Below are positions 1 through 8,914 of a DNA stretch of 64,000 nucleotides, piece by piece (position 1 is the stretch's first letter; every line of letters begins with the position of its first letter). The stretch is taken from positions 1,426,001 through 1,490,000 of the forward strand of contig NZ_WARX01000001.1 in assembly GCF_009720385.1 (NCBI RefSeq). The letters are read 5' to 3'. The position numbers and the translations under genes are program-made. The stretch is from Catellatospora vulcania (GTDB lineage Bacteria > Actinomycetota > Actinomycetes > Mycobacteriales > Micromonosporaceae). The notes under the pieces are model-generated. The model made no database searches. It was given only the letters and a program-made list of their open reading frames with translations, and had not been told where the DNA came from.

Positions 1-3000
1 TCCGCTCCCCGCCTGGACACGCTGCGCGGCTACGCGGCGAACCTGGCCGGGTTCGTGAAGGACAACCCGGACGCCGACCTGAGCCGCATCGCGTACACCC
101 TGCAGACCGGTCGTGAGGCCTACCGTGAGCGGCTGGCCGTGCTCGCCCCCGACGCGCAGCGGCTGGTCGAGGCGCTGTCGGCGGCGGCGCGTGACCTGCC
201 CGGCGGCGACACGCTCTTCCTGCAGGCTACCGCCGACGAGGCGGCCCCACCGGCCGAACCCGACGCCGACGCCGCCGACCTCGCCGAGGCGTGGGTCAAC
301 GGCGCGCTGGTGGAATGGGAGCTGCTCTGGGCAGACCAGCGTCCGCGGCTCATGTCGCTGCCCGGCGTCCCGTTCACCAAGGTGCGCCACTGGTTCAAGG
401 TGCCCGCGGCCCAGGCCGCCGTCGCTCAGGCTCCTGCTGCTCAGGCTTCCGTTGCTCAGGCGGCGACTGCTCAGGCCGCTGTCGCTCCGGCCCCTGTCGC
501 TGCGGCGACCGTCGCCAAGGAGGCTGCGGTCCAGCCGTCCGCGGCCGTGACCGGGCCGTCCGCGGCTGCGGCACTCCCGTCACCGGGATCTGCGGCAGCC
601 GGGGGCACGCAGGTCACCGACCGTCGCCGCCCGGCAGGCGAGAAGATCCGGCTGGCCGCGGCCCCGGCGCGCGGCCGAGGCGGTCTCACCCTGGCAGCGC
701 GGCCAGGCAGCGCCGCGTCGCCGCCCCGCGAAGCCGGCGGCGAAACCACGCCGACAGCACCCGAGCAGCCGCAGACCACCGCGCCCGCTACGGCACCGGC
801 GAGCCATCGGGAGCCCGACGCCGACGCTCGCGGCGGTGCGGCCGGCGCGGCCGAGGTCGACGGCCTGATCCGGGACAGCCTGGCCGAGGTGCTCGATCTC
901 CCCGCCGAATCGATCACGCCGACCAGCTCCTTCACCGGCATCGGCCTGGACTCGATCTTCCGCATGGAACTGGTACGCCGCATCAACACCGCCTACGGGC
1001 TGGAGCTGAAGGCCTCGGAGCTGTACGACTTCGACACCGTCGCCGAGCTCACCAGGGAGGTGCTGGCCGCGATCGCCGCCTCGCCGCAGGCCGCACCTGC
1101 CGTACCCGACCCGGCGCCCGCCGTGCCGGAGCCTGCACCGGCCGCCGAGGCGCTGCCCACACCTGCCCTCACCCCGCCGCCCGCACCCGCCGTGCGTCCT
1201 GCCCCGGCCGCACCCGCGGCGGCCCCCGTCGCCGGGCCCACGACCGGGGGCGATCACGCCGCGGCGCAGGCGCACCTGGCCAGGCTGCTGTCCACGGTGG
1301 CCGGCCGGGCGCTGCCCGCCGACGCCGGTCTCGCCGACGGCGGGCTGACCTCGTTCGACATGCTGCGCAGCGTGAGCGTGCTGGAGAAGCGGTTCGGCGC
1401 GTTGCGCAAGACGCTGCTGTTCGACCACCCGACGATGCCGCAGCTGGCCGGTCACCTGATCGAGCAGTACGGGTCCGGCGCGGTGGCCCGCCTGGCCGAG
1501 GCCGCCGACCTGGCCGAGGCCGGCTCGGCGGGCAGCGCCGACGGCGTCGCGCTCACCCCGGCGGCCCCACCGCCCGCGGGCGGGTGCGCCATCGTGCGCA
1601 AACGCAGCCTGCCGGAGTATCCGGAGCTGGCCGAACTGGTCGCGACCCTGGACAGCCGCTGGGCCAAGGAAGGCGGCCTGGCCGGACGCGACATCGCCCC
1701 GCTGATATTCCTCGGGGCCGAACGGGAGGGCTACTTCAACTTCTCCCGGCGCGACGACGTCCTGTTCGCCTGGAGCTACGTCGGCTCGCGCGAATACCTG
1801 CCCGTCCTGGTCGAGCAGTACGTCGCCTACGCCGACCGGCACCGGCTGCGGCCCAACTTCCTGTCGATGGAACGTATCGAGCAGGTGGCGGGCGTCGACT
1901 ACACCGCCACGCCGTTCGGCGCGATCCAGCGGCTGGAGGACCTGGGCTCGTTCACCCTGTCCGGCAGCCGTATGCAGCGGCTGCGCTACATGGTGGGCAA
2001 GTTCCAGTCGTCGGGTGCGTGCCGCGTCGAGGAGTACGCCGTGGGCGCCTCGCCGCAGACCGACGCGCAGATCGTCGAGCTGATGGGCCGCTGGGGCGAC
2101 TCGAAGCAGATGGTCAACCCGTACGTGGCGGTCGTGGCCGCCGAACTCGGCCAGGGGCGGCTGGCGGCCCGCCACCGCATGTTCCTGACCCACGTCGACG
2201 ACACGCTGTGCAGCGCGATCATCGTCACGAAGCTGCCCTCCGAACCGGCGTACCTGCTGGACCTGGAGTTCTATCCCGAGGAGGCGCCGCTGGGCGGGCT
2301 CGAGTTCGCGATCGTGCGGATCATCGAGCAGCTGCTGGCCGAGGGCGTGGAGATGTTCAGCTTCGGGGCGAGCTTCGGCGTGCAGACGGTCGAGTCGCCC
2401 AACGCCGCCCCGGAGGTGGCGCAGGGCATGTCGGAGCTGCGTTCGGTAGGCGTGTTCGGGGAGGGCAACTTCCAGTTCAAGAACAAGTTCCGGCCGACCA
2501 ACCTGCCGATCTACCTCTGCCAGCCCGACGACGACCGGGCCACCCCGGTCGCCGACATCATCCTGATGATCGCCAACCCCGACCTCGGCACGGTGGTGCC
2601 GGAGGAGCTGGGCTCCGCGCCGGTCACCGCCGTCGTCGCGCCCGGGGCGGCGACATCCTCACCCGCCGCCACGTCGCCGGTCCCGGCTTCCGCAGCCCCG
2701 ACCCGCGCGGTCGCCGCGCCGTCGACCCTCGCCCTGGCCGCCGCGCCGTCGCCGGCCGCCTCGGCGGTCTCCGGTCGCACGGCTTCGGCTTCCGGCACCT
2801 CCGCGCCGCCGGTTACGGCGGATGTCGCCGGCCGGTCGGCGGTGCTCGCCGCAGCCGGTCACAACCCCGTCACCCTGGCCGCGGACGCGGTGGAGTACGA
2901 CCTGATCACCGACTCCTGGGCGGAGCTGTCCACCCCGGCTGTGGCGCAGCGCATGGCGCAACTGAACGGGCATGGCCCGGCGACCGCCCCGCCGGCCCCG

Positions 3001-4935
3001 GCCTGGCTGGACTTCGCCCAGGTCGTCCCGACGCCGTCGGGGCGGACCGCCGAACACCTGCTGTGCCAGAGCTGGCCCGCGCCACCGGCGACCGTGCTGC
3101 ACAACGGGCTGTTCCCCACCTGGCTGATGAGCCTGGCCGAATCCGGCTTCCAGCCCGTCGCGCTGAACCAGGAACCCCCGGCCGAGGACGAGGTCTTCCA
3201 CGACCTCGACGTGGCGCAGCTGCGTTCGGCGCTGGCGCAGCGACCGGGCCAGGTGTCGATGGTGTGCCTGGAGCTGAGCAACAACGCCCACGGCGGGCAC
3301 CCGGTCTCACTGCGCAACCTGCGCGAGGTCGCCGGCGTGCTGCGCGAGGCCGGTGTGCCGCTGGTCCTGGACGCCACCCGCGTCGTGGAGAACGCCGCGT
3401 TCATCGTCGCCAACGAGCGCGGCCAGCAGGGCCGCGGCGTGTGGAAGGTCGTCGGCGACCTGCTGGCCACCGCCGACGCGGTCACGATGAGCCTGTCCAA
3501 GGACTTCGGCCTCGACTTCGGCGGCCTGGTCGCCGCGCGAGGCCAGGCGCTGGCCGACCGGCTGCGCGAACACACCAGCACGAAGGGCCACCTGGTCAAC
3601 CGCGCCGGACGGGCCCTGATCGCGACCGTGCTGGCCGACGCGGACGCGGTCGCCGCCCAGGTCGGCAAGCGCATGGCGACCGTCAAGTCGCTGTACGTCC
3701 AGCTCGCGGCCGACGGCCTGCCGGTCGTCGGGTCCCCGGGCGGGCACTGCGTGCTGCTCGACGTGGCCCGGATGCCCCGCTTCGCCGCCATGGAGCATCC
3801 GGTGCCGTCCTTCCTGGCCTGGCTCTACACCCAGACCGGCGTACGCGGCGGCCCGCACCTGGCCGCGGGCAGGCACGCCCTGGTCCGGCTCGCCGTCCCG
3901 GTGGGCACGGCACCGGGCGACGGCCGGCGGATCGGCAAACGCATCGTGGCCGCCTGGCACCGGGCCGACGACCCGGTCGAGCTGATCCCCGTCGACCCGT
4001 CCGCGCCGCCCGCCACCGCGGTCTACCACCCGGCCCACGTCGTGCCCCGTGACATCCGAAACGCGCTGCGCGAGGGCGCGCGGGCCCGCGACGACAACGA
4101 GGCGGTGCTGGCCGAATCCGGCGCCCGGGTCCAGCGGCGCCTGCTGCGCCTGTCGGGCCACGACCCGTACCCGGGCGAGGTCGAGGTCTTCACCGCGGGC
4201 GCCGGACCGACCCTGCTGCTGGTGCACCCGTTCAACATCGGGGCGGGACTGTTCGCCGAGCAGTTCGCCGGACTCGCGCAGCACTGCCAGGTGGTCGTCG
4301 TGCACGCCCCGGGCGTCGGCGCCACCAACGCCTCGGCCGACCTGACCCTCAACGGGCTGGCCGAGATGCACCACGCCGCGCTGCGCGAACTCGGCGTCAG
4401 CTGGCCGGTGCACGTGGGCGGCGCGTCGTTCGGCGGGCTGACCGCGCAGGCGTTCGCGCTGCGCTACCCGCAGGAGACCGCCTCGCTGACGCTGATCTGC
4501 AGCTCCTACAAGTCGGGCAACCGCTCCAACGAGGTCAACCGACTCGACGTCGTGATGCGCGAGGACTTCGACCGGCTCGCCGCGGCGGGGTCGACCAACC
4601 TCGACGAGGACCGCCGGCGGCACCTGGAGCAGCAGCTGCTGCGCTGCGAAAGCATGGACCCGCAGACCGGGCTGCGCTACCTGGACGTCTTCGCCGGGCA
4701 GCCCAACCTGCTGTCCCGGCTGGCCGACATCGCCGTACCCACCCTGATCATCCAGGGCCGCCACGACACCGTGATCCCGATGAAGACAGCCCACCTGCTG
4801 CACGGCAGCATTCCGCACGCGCGCTTCGAGCAGATCGAGGCGGGCCACTTCCCGATGCTGACCGACCCCGACACGCTCAACGAGCTGATCGCCGCCTACC
4901 TGGCCGAGCACGAGGAGACGGAGCCCCGCGCATGA
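1..4935 (+). CDS. lnmJ: Leinamycin-type polyketide synthase, C-terminal part (KS linker-ACP-ACP-DUF-SH-TE), 5' end outside window
   Basis: The frame is open from base 1, so the gene starts upstream; 1644 residues are visible. Residues 1-135 are the post-ketosynthase linker, ending in a PRLMSLPGVPF-type signature. ACP1 has GLDSI with Ser318. ACP2 has GLTSF with Ser451, where Thr replaces the usual Asp. Residues about 529-850 resemble DUF2156/GNAT acyltransferases. After an Ala/Pro linker, residues about 985-1335 are a tryptophanase/tyrosine-phenol-lyase-like PLP domain with LDATRVVENAAF and the PLP lysine at 1167 (SLSKDFG). Residues about 1350-1644 are an alpha/beta-hydrolase thioesterase with GASFG (Ser1476), a GRHD Asp and an AGHF His. 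DUF-PLP lyase-TE is the known end of LnmJ, whose SH domain cleaves the cysteine C-S bond to thiolate the chain. The stop overlaps the next start. The family call is firm; the product is not predictable from this fragment. Confidence 0.85.
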   Translation, partial: SAPRLDTLRGYAANLAGFVKDNPDADLSRIAYTLQTGREAYRERLAVLAPDAQRLVEALSAAARDLPGGDTLFLQATADEAAPPAEPDADAADLAEAWVNGALVEWELLWADQRPRLMSLPGVPFTKVRHWFKVPAAQAAVAQAPAAQASVAQAATAQAAVAPAPVAAATVAKEAAVQPSAAVTGPSAAAALPSPGSAAAGGTQVTDRRRPAGEKIRLAAAPARGRGGLTLAARPGSAASPPREAGGETTPTAPEQPQTTAPATAPASHREPDADARGGAAGAAEVDGLIRDSLAEVLDLPAESITPTSSFTGIGLDSIFRMELVRRINTAYGLELKASELYDFDTVAELTREVLAAIAASPQAAPAVPDPAPAVPEPAPAAEALPTPALTPPPAPAVRPAPAAPAAAPVAGPTTGGDHAAAQAHLARLLSTVAGRALPADAGLADGGLTSFDMLRSVSVLEKRFGALRKTLLFDHPTMPQLAGHLIEQYGSGAVARLAEAADLAEAGSAGSADGVALTPAAPPPAGGCAIVRKRSLPEYPELAELVATLDSRWAKEGGLAGRDIAPLIFLGAEREGYFNFSRRDDVLFAWSYVGSREYLPVLVEQYVAYADRHRLRPNFLSMERIEQVAGVDYTATPFGAIQRLEDLGSFTLSGSRMQRLRYMVGKFQSSGACRVEEYAVGASPQTDAQIVELMGRWGDSKQMVNPYVAVVAAELGQGRLAARHRMFLTHVDDTLCSAIIVTKLPSEPAYLLDLEFYPEEAPLGGLEFAIVRIIEQLLAEGVEMFSFGASFGVQTVESPNAAPEVAQGMSELRSVGVFGEGNFQFKNKFRPTNLPIYLCQPDDDRATPVADIILMIANPDLGTVVPEELGSAPVTAVVAPGAATSSPAATSPVPASAAPTRAVAAPSTLALAAAPSPAASAVSGRTASASGTSAPPVTADVAGRSAVLAAAGHNPVTLAADAVEYDLITDSWAELSTPAVAQRMAQLNGHGPATAPPAPAWLDFAQVVPTPSGRTAEHLLCQSWPAPPATVLHNGLFPTWLMSLAESGFQPVALNQEPPAEDEVFHDLDVAQLRSALAQRPGQVSMVCLELSNNAHGGHPVSLRNLREVAGVLREAGVPLVLDATRVVENAAFIVANERGQQGRGVWKVVGDLLATADAVTMSLSKDFGLDFGGLVAARGQALADRLREHTSTKGHLVNRAGRALIATVLADADAVAAQVGKRMATVKSLYVQLAADGLPVVGSPGGHCVLLDVARMPRFAAMEHPVPSFLAWLYTQTGVRGGPHLAAGRHALVRLAVPVGTAPGDGRRIGKRIVAAWHRADDPVELIPVDPSAPPATAVYHPAHVVPRDIRNALREGARARDDNEAVLAESGARVQRRLLRLSGHDPYPGEVEVFTAGAGPTLLLVHPFNIGAGLFAEQFAGLAQHCQVVVVHAPGVGATNASADLTLNGLAEMHHAALRELGVSWPVHVGGASFGGLTAQAFALRYPQETASLTLICSSYKSGNRSNEVNRLDVVMREDFDRLAAAGSTNLDEDRRRHLEQQLLRCESMDPQTGLRYLDVFAGQPNLLSRLADIAVPTLIIQGRHDTVIPMKTAHLLHGSIPHARFEQIEAGHFPMLTDPDTLNELIAAYLAEHEETEPRA

Positions 4936-5912
4936 CCACTACGTTGATCCATCCGCAGGTGTGGCGGTCGGCCGACGGGTCGGTATGCCGACTGGTCACG
5001 ATCAAGCCCGGCATGTGCGGGCACAACTCGCTGTTCTACGGCCAGCTCGGCGACTGGACCTGGGAGACGGTCAGCGAGCTGTGCGAGGCCGACGCGTTCA
5101 ACGCGTACAACGCCGCCGGGCAGCCGACCTACCTGTCGTTCTACTACTTCCACGTCCGGGCGGGCGACGCCCTGCACCCGCGCTCGCTGAGCTTCGGGCA
5201 CCGGGTCGAGGTCGTCTCCCGCGTCTTCGGGTTCGGCAGCGAGTCGGTGCTCACCCTGCACCGGCTGCGCCAGGTCGGGCCCGACTACGAGGCCGACCCG
5301 GACGCGGGCTTCGAACCGTACGAGTTCTACGACGCGCCTCGCGCCGACTGCCTGTACGTGCAGAACTTCAACCGCTGGGTCTCGCGCGGCCGGGACGGCA
5401 GCAACGAGGGCCTGGTCGCCGCGGCCCCGGTCGGGTTCCGGCACGAGCACCTGCCGCAACTGCCGGCGCAGTACTCTCCGCGCCTGGTCTACAGCCGGGC
5501 CCGGCAGCAGCTGACCTTCCACGACCCGCAGCAGCCCGGCTGGCGCGAGGTGGTCGGCGAGCACCGCACCGACTACCGGATCGACATCTCCCGTGACGTC
5601 AACGGCGTCGGGCTGCTGTACTTCGCGTCCTATTTCTCCATCGTCGACGGCGCGCTGCTCGGGCTGTGGCGCGAGCTTGGCCGCAGTGACCGGTCGTTCC
5701 TGGACCGGGTGGTTCACGACCAGAAGCTGTGCTACCTCGGTAACGCCGATGTGGACACCCGGTTGCGGATCACGATGCGCTCGTGGCGGGCCGAGCACGA
5801 CCCGGCCGAGGAGATGTTCAACGCCGTGATCGAGGACAGCGCCACCGACCGGGTCCTGGCGGTTTGCACGCTTCACATCCGCTCGGAGGGCAGCCATGTC
5901 GAACGTCGCTGA
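4932..5912 (+). CDS. lnmK: LnmK-like bifunctional acyltransferase/decarboxylase
   Basis: 326 residues starting at an ATGA overlap with the PKS stop. The protein matches what I know of LnmK: a double hot-dog protein that loads methylmalonyl-CoA onto a discrete ACP and decarboxylates it to propionyl-ACP for beta-alkylation. Supporting stretches are GMCGHNSLFYGQLGDWTWE near the N-terminus and PTYLSFYYFHVR at about 57-68, followed by a second hot-dog-like half containing DGALLGLWRELG. It lies directly between the DUF-SH-TE PKS and the ACP and HMG-synthase genes, the expected partners. The 3' end overlaps the next gene by 17 bases, implying translational coupling. The propionyl specificity is inferred from the family. 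Confidence 0.82.
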   Translation: MTTTLIHPQVWRSADGSVCRLVTIKPGMCGHNSLFYGQLGDWTWETVSELCEADAFNAYNAAGQPTYLSFYYFHVRAGDALHPRSLSFGHRVEVVSRVFGFGSESVLTLHRLRQVGPDYEADPDAGFEPYEFYDAPRADCLYVQNFNRWVSRGRDGSNEGLVAAAPVGFRHEHLPQLPAQYSPRLVYSRARQQLTFHDPQQPGWREVVGEHRTDYRIDISRDVNGVGLLYFASYFSIVDGALLGLWRELGRSDRSFLDRVVHDQKLCYLGNADVDTRLRITMRSWRAEHDPAEEMFNAVIEDSATDRVLAVCTLHIRSEGSHVERR

Positions 5913-6159
5913 ACCGGACCGGGAGAAGATCGCCATCCTGGTCACCGAGACGATCACGGCCATCCTGCCGCTGGTCACGCCCGATCAGATCCGTGAGGAC
6001 ATCCACCTGATGGATCTCGGCGCGGACTCGGTCGACCGCGTCGAGATCATCATGCTGCTCATCGAGCGGTGCGGCCTGAACGAGCCGATGAGCAGCTTCA
6101 GCGCGATACCCGACATCGGCGCACTGATCGACTTCGTACGGGAGAGGAAGCGGCGATGA
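5896..6159 (+). CDS. lnmL: Discrete acyl carrier protein, LnmL-like
   Basis: 87 residues, one ACP domain with the phosphopantetheine site GADSVDRVEI (Ser45). It starts inside the end of the lnmK-like gene and its TGA overlaps the ATG of the HMG-synthase gene. By position and family it is the carrier on which the LnmK-like enzyme forms the acyl group for transfer to a beta-keto intermediate on the PKS. The context matches lnmK-lnmL-lnmM. The second discrete ACP at 7407 could share or split this job, so the pairing is inferred. Confidence 0.8.
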   Translation: MSNVAEPDREKIAILVTETITAILPLVTPDQIREDIHLMDLGADSVDRVEIIMLLIERCGLNEPMSSFSAIPDIGALIDFVRERKRR

Positions 6160-7397
6160 GCCTGACCGGCATCGGCATCGAAGCGATCAACGTCTTCTGC
6201 GGGCTGGCCCAGCTGCCCGTGCCGGCCCTGTTCGACGGCAGGGGCCTGGACCGGCAGCGGCTCGACCACCTGATGATGGAGTCGCGGTCGATCGCGCTGC
6301 CCTGCGAGGACCCGGTGACCAACGCCGTCAACGCGGCGCTGCCCATCGTCCGCGGGCTCGGCGACGCCGAACGCGACAGCATCGAAATCCTGATCACGTC
6401 CAGCGAGTCGGGCGTCGACTACAGCAAGTCCATCAGCTCCTACGTGCACGACCTGCTCGGGCTCAGCCGGCACTGCCGCGTGTTCGAGGCCAAGCAGGCC
6501 TGCTACGCGGCCACCGCGGCGGTGCAGCTGGCCGCCGCGTACGTGTCCTCCGGCGTGTCGCCCGGAGCCAGGGCGCTGGTCATCGCGACGGACGTGGCCA
6601 TGGTCGACGCACGGGCCGGGTACGCCGAACCGGCCACCGGCCACGGCGCCGCGGCGATGCTGATCAGCGACCAGCCCCGGGTGATGGCCTTCGACCTGGG
6701 CGCGTTCGGCACGTACAGCTACGAGACGCTGGACTCGGCCCGGCCCGGTCCCGACTTCGACATCGCCGACGTCGACGCCTCCCTGTTCGCCTACCTCGAC
6801 TGCCTGTCGCAGACGTTCGCCGACTACCGCACCAAGGTCGACGACGTCGACTTCGCCACGACGTTCGATTACCTGGCGCTGCACACGCCGTTCGCCGGGC
6901 TGGTCAAGGCCGGGCACCGCAAGCTGATGCGCGAGCAGGCACGGGCCTCGGTCGAGGAGGTCGACGCCGACTTCGCGGCCCGGGTGATGCCGTCGCTGCG
7001 CTATCCGAGCCTGGTCGGCAACCTGTGCTCCGGAGCCGTCTACCTGGCGCTGTGCAGCCTCATCGACAACGCGCCCTACACCGACGGGGCCAGGGTCGGG
7101 ATGTTCTCCTACGGCTCGGGCTGCGCGTCGGAGTTCTTCAGCGGGCTGATCGACCAGGGTTCGCGCGACGAACTGGCGCGCATGCGCATCGCCGAGCACC
7201 TGGCCGCCCGCCTGCCGCTGACCTTCGCCGAGTACGCCGAAATGCTCGAGGAGAACAAGCAGTGCCTCGTGCCGGTGCCCGACCGCGAGGTCGAGATCGC
7301 CCGGTACAAGCGCTTCTTCGAGGCGAGCGCCGAGCGGGGGCCGCTGCTGGCGCTGCGCGGCGTCGAAGCCTTCCATCGCAAGTACGAGTGGGTTTAG
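6156..7397 (+). CDS. lnmM: HMG-CoA synthase-like beta-branching enzyme, LnmM-like
   Basis: About 413 residues from the ATG at 6156 (MSLTGIGIEAINVFCG), which overlaps the ACP stop. The open frame extends upstream to 6069, but the overlap start fits the family. It belongs to the HCS group that adds an acyl-ACP carbanion to a beta-keto polyketide to begin beta-alkyl branching. The catalytic Cys lies in KQACYAAT (Cys116), with the Glu in SSESGVDYSKS and the His-containing LALHTPFAGLVKAGHRK stretch. Later steps need enoyl-CoA hydratase homologues. None is seen here, so those genes must lie upstream, if present. Confidence 0.88.
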   Translation: MSLTGIGIEAINVFCGLAQLPVPALFDGRGLDRQRLDHLMMESRSIALPCEDPVTNAVNAALPIVRGLGDAERDSIEILITSSESGVDYSKSISSYVHDLLGLSRHCRVFEAKQACYAATAAVQLAAAYVSSGVSPGARALVIATDVAMVDARAGYAEPATGHGAAAMLISDQPRVMAFDLGAFGTYSYETLDSARPGPDFDIADVDASLFAYLDCLSQTFADYRTKVDDVDFATTFDYLALHTPFAGLVKAGHRKLMREQARASVEEVDADFAARVMPSLRYPSLVGNLCSGAVYLALCSLIDNAPYTDGARVGMFSYGSGCASEFFSGLIDQGSRDELARMRIAEHLAARLPLTFAEYAEMLEENKQCLVPVPDREVEIARYKRFFEASAERGPLLALRGVEAFHRKYEWV

Positions 7398-7406
7398 GAG
7401 CCGGAC

Positions 7407-7649
7407 ATGGAACAGAACGACATCTTCGCGATGGTGCGCGGCAACCTCAGCACCGTGATCCCGGAACTGGACGCCGACGAGATCACCATGGACGCGACGC
7501 TGACCGACCTGGGCTGCAACAGCATCGACCGGGCCGAGGTCGTCACGATGACCATGTCGGACATGGGCATCCACGTGCCGGTCATGGAGTTCCAGGAGGC
7601 CGGCGACATCCGCTCGCTGGTACGGCTGCTCGCCCGGCACACGGCGTGA
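7407..7649 (+). CDS. Second discrete acyl carrier protein
   Basis: 80 residues with the phosphopantetheine site GCNSIDRAEV (Ser39). It begins 9 bases after the HMG-synthase stop, and its TGA overlaps the GTG of the decarboxylative ketosynthase, so the two are probably a functional pair. In HMGS cassettes outside leinamycin, the donor ACP (AcpK type) is loaded with malonate and decarboxylated by exactly such a KS. This carrier may therefore bring an acetyl unit, whereas the ACP at 5896 would bring propionyl. That division is inference. Confidence 0.8.
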   Translation: MEQNDIFAMVRGNLSTVIPELDADEITMDATLTDLGCNSIDRAEVVTMTMSDMGIHVPVMEFQEAGDIRSLVRLLARHTA

Positions 7650-8914
7650 GCGCGGCCGCCAACGGCGCGGGCGTCCCGGTCGTGGTGACCGGCATCGGCG
7701 TGGCGTGCTCGATCGGCGTCGGCGTCGAGCCGTTCGCCGCGTCGCTGCGCGCGGGCCGCACCGGCATCCGCCGCCAGGACGGCCAGGTCAGCGCGCCCCT
7801 GGCCGGATTCGACTTCGCCCATGCGGTCGGCGCCGTGCCCGGCCTGCCGCAGGAGCTGAGCAGGCGGGCGCTGCGCAAGGCCGGGCGCTCGCTGCCCGCC
7901 GTCCAGGCGGCCGTGGCCGCGGCGCTGCAGGCGTGGACCGGTGCCGGCCTGCCTGCCGCGGACCTGCCCGGTAGCCAGGTCGGGGTCGTGGTGGGCGGCA
8001 ACAACGTCACCGGCGCGGCGGCGTACCGGATGGCCGAACGTTTCCGCGGCGACCCCGTCGCGGTGCCCGGCAGGTTCGCCCTGCACGTGCAGGACACCGA
8101 CCACGTCGGGGTGCTCAGCGAGATCCTGGCGATCACGGGGGAGGGGTACACCGTCGGCGGCGCGGCGGCCAGCGGCAACCTCGCCGTCATCCACGGCGCC
8201 CGCATGGTCCGCAGCGGGGCGGCGCGCGCCTGCCTGGTCGTCGGGGCGATGACCGAGCTGTCACCGGTGGACCGGCAGAGTTACCTGGCGCTGGGCGCGA
8301 TGGCCGACCCCGCTGCCGCACCCGACGACGACGTGCTGTGCCGCCCGTTCGACACGACCCGGCGCGGCTTCGTCGCCGGGGAGGGCACCGCGGCGCTGCT
8401 GCTGGAGGCGGAGCCGTCGGCCCGCGCCCGCGGGGTGCGCCCGCTGGCCCGGGTGGCCGGCGAGGCGATGGCCCTGTCGGCCAACAGCCTGGCCGACCCG
8501 AGCGAGGAGGTCGAGGTGGCGGTGATGTCCACCGCACTCGCGCGTGCCGGCGCACGGCCGGAGCAGCTCGACTACGTCAACACGCACGGCACGGCGTCGC
8601 GCCTGGGTGACGAGGTCGAGGCCGCCGCGCTGCGGCGGGTGCTGGGCCGCGACAGCGGCGCGTGGGTCAACGCCACCAAGGCGCTCACCGGGCACTGCCT
8701 GTGCGGGGCCGGCGCGGTCGAGGCGGTCGCCACGGTCGTGCAGATGACGCACGGCTTCGTGCACCCGAACCCGCACCTGGGCATGCCGCTGACCGGCGAG
8801 TTGCGGTTCGCCGGCCGGCAGGCCGAACCGGCCCGCATCGGCCTGGCACTGTCCAACGGTTTCGGGTTCGGCGGGCTGCACTCGGCTGTGGTCTTCGCGG
8901 GGGAGGTGGCGTGA
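7646..8914 (+). CDS. Ketosynthase-like decarboxylase of a beta-branching cassette (active-site Cys replaced by Ala)
   Basis: 422 residues from the GTG at 7646, which overlaps the ACP stop as GTGA. The fold is KAS II-like. The catalytic nucleophile region reads TVGGAAASGN, with Ala174 where condensing enzymes carry Cys. The His of NTHGTAS (314), Lys345 (NATKALTGH) and His350 are kept. Loss of Cys with retained His residues is the mark of KS enzymes that only decarboxylate malonyl-ACP, as in PksF/CurC-type HMGS cassettes; the GGA-x-ASGN context also matches that group. The gene overlaps the type II thioesterase start. A chain-length-factor role is the main alternative, but no partner KS sits beside it. 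Confidence 0.85.
   Translation: MSAAANGAGVPVVVTGIGVACSIGVGVEPFAASLRAGRTGIRRQDGQVSAPLAGFDFAHAVGAVPGLPQELSRRALRKAGRSLPAVQAAVAAALQAWTGAGLPAADLPGSQVGVVVGGNNVTGAAAYRMAERFRGDPVAVPGRFALHVQDTDHVGVLSEILAITGEGYTVGGAAASGNLAVIHGARMVRSGAARACLVVGAMTELSPVDRQSYLALGAMADPAAAPDDDVLCRPFDTTRRGFVAGEGTAALLLEAEPSARARGVRPLARVAGEAMALSANSLADPSEEVEVAVMSTALARAGARPEQLDYVNTHGTASRLGDEVEAAALRRVLGRDSGAWVNATKALTGHCLCGAGAVEAVATVVQMTHGFVHPNPHLGMPLTGELRFAGRQAEPARIGLALSNGFGFGGLHSAVVFAGEVA

Noticed and set aside
365-620. Repetitive Ala/Pro/Val stretch in the PKS, possibly a coding tandem repeat with a function
   Set aside because: It is an ordinary Ala/Pro interdomain linker encoded by imperfect CAGGCT/GTCGCT-type codon runs; nothing suggests more than flexibility.
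580-2193. Long minus-strand frame opposite the PKS (and similar frames such as 3307-4911, 21008-23719 and 24725-26740 +)
   Set aside because: They are mirror images of well-supported genes. Very high GC at third positions keeps antisense frames open, and their translations are low-complexity Arg/Gly/Ala-rich with no family motif.
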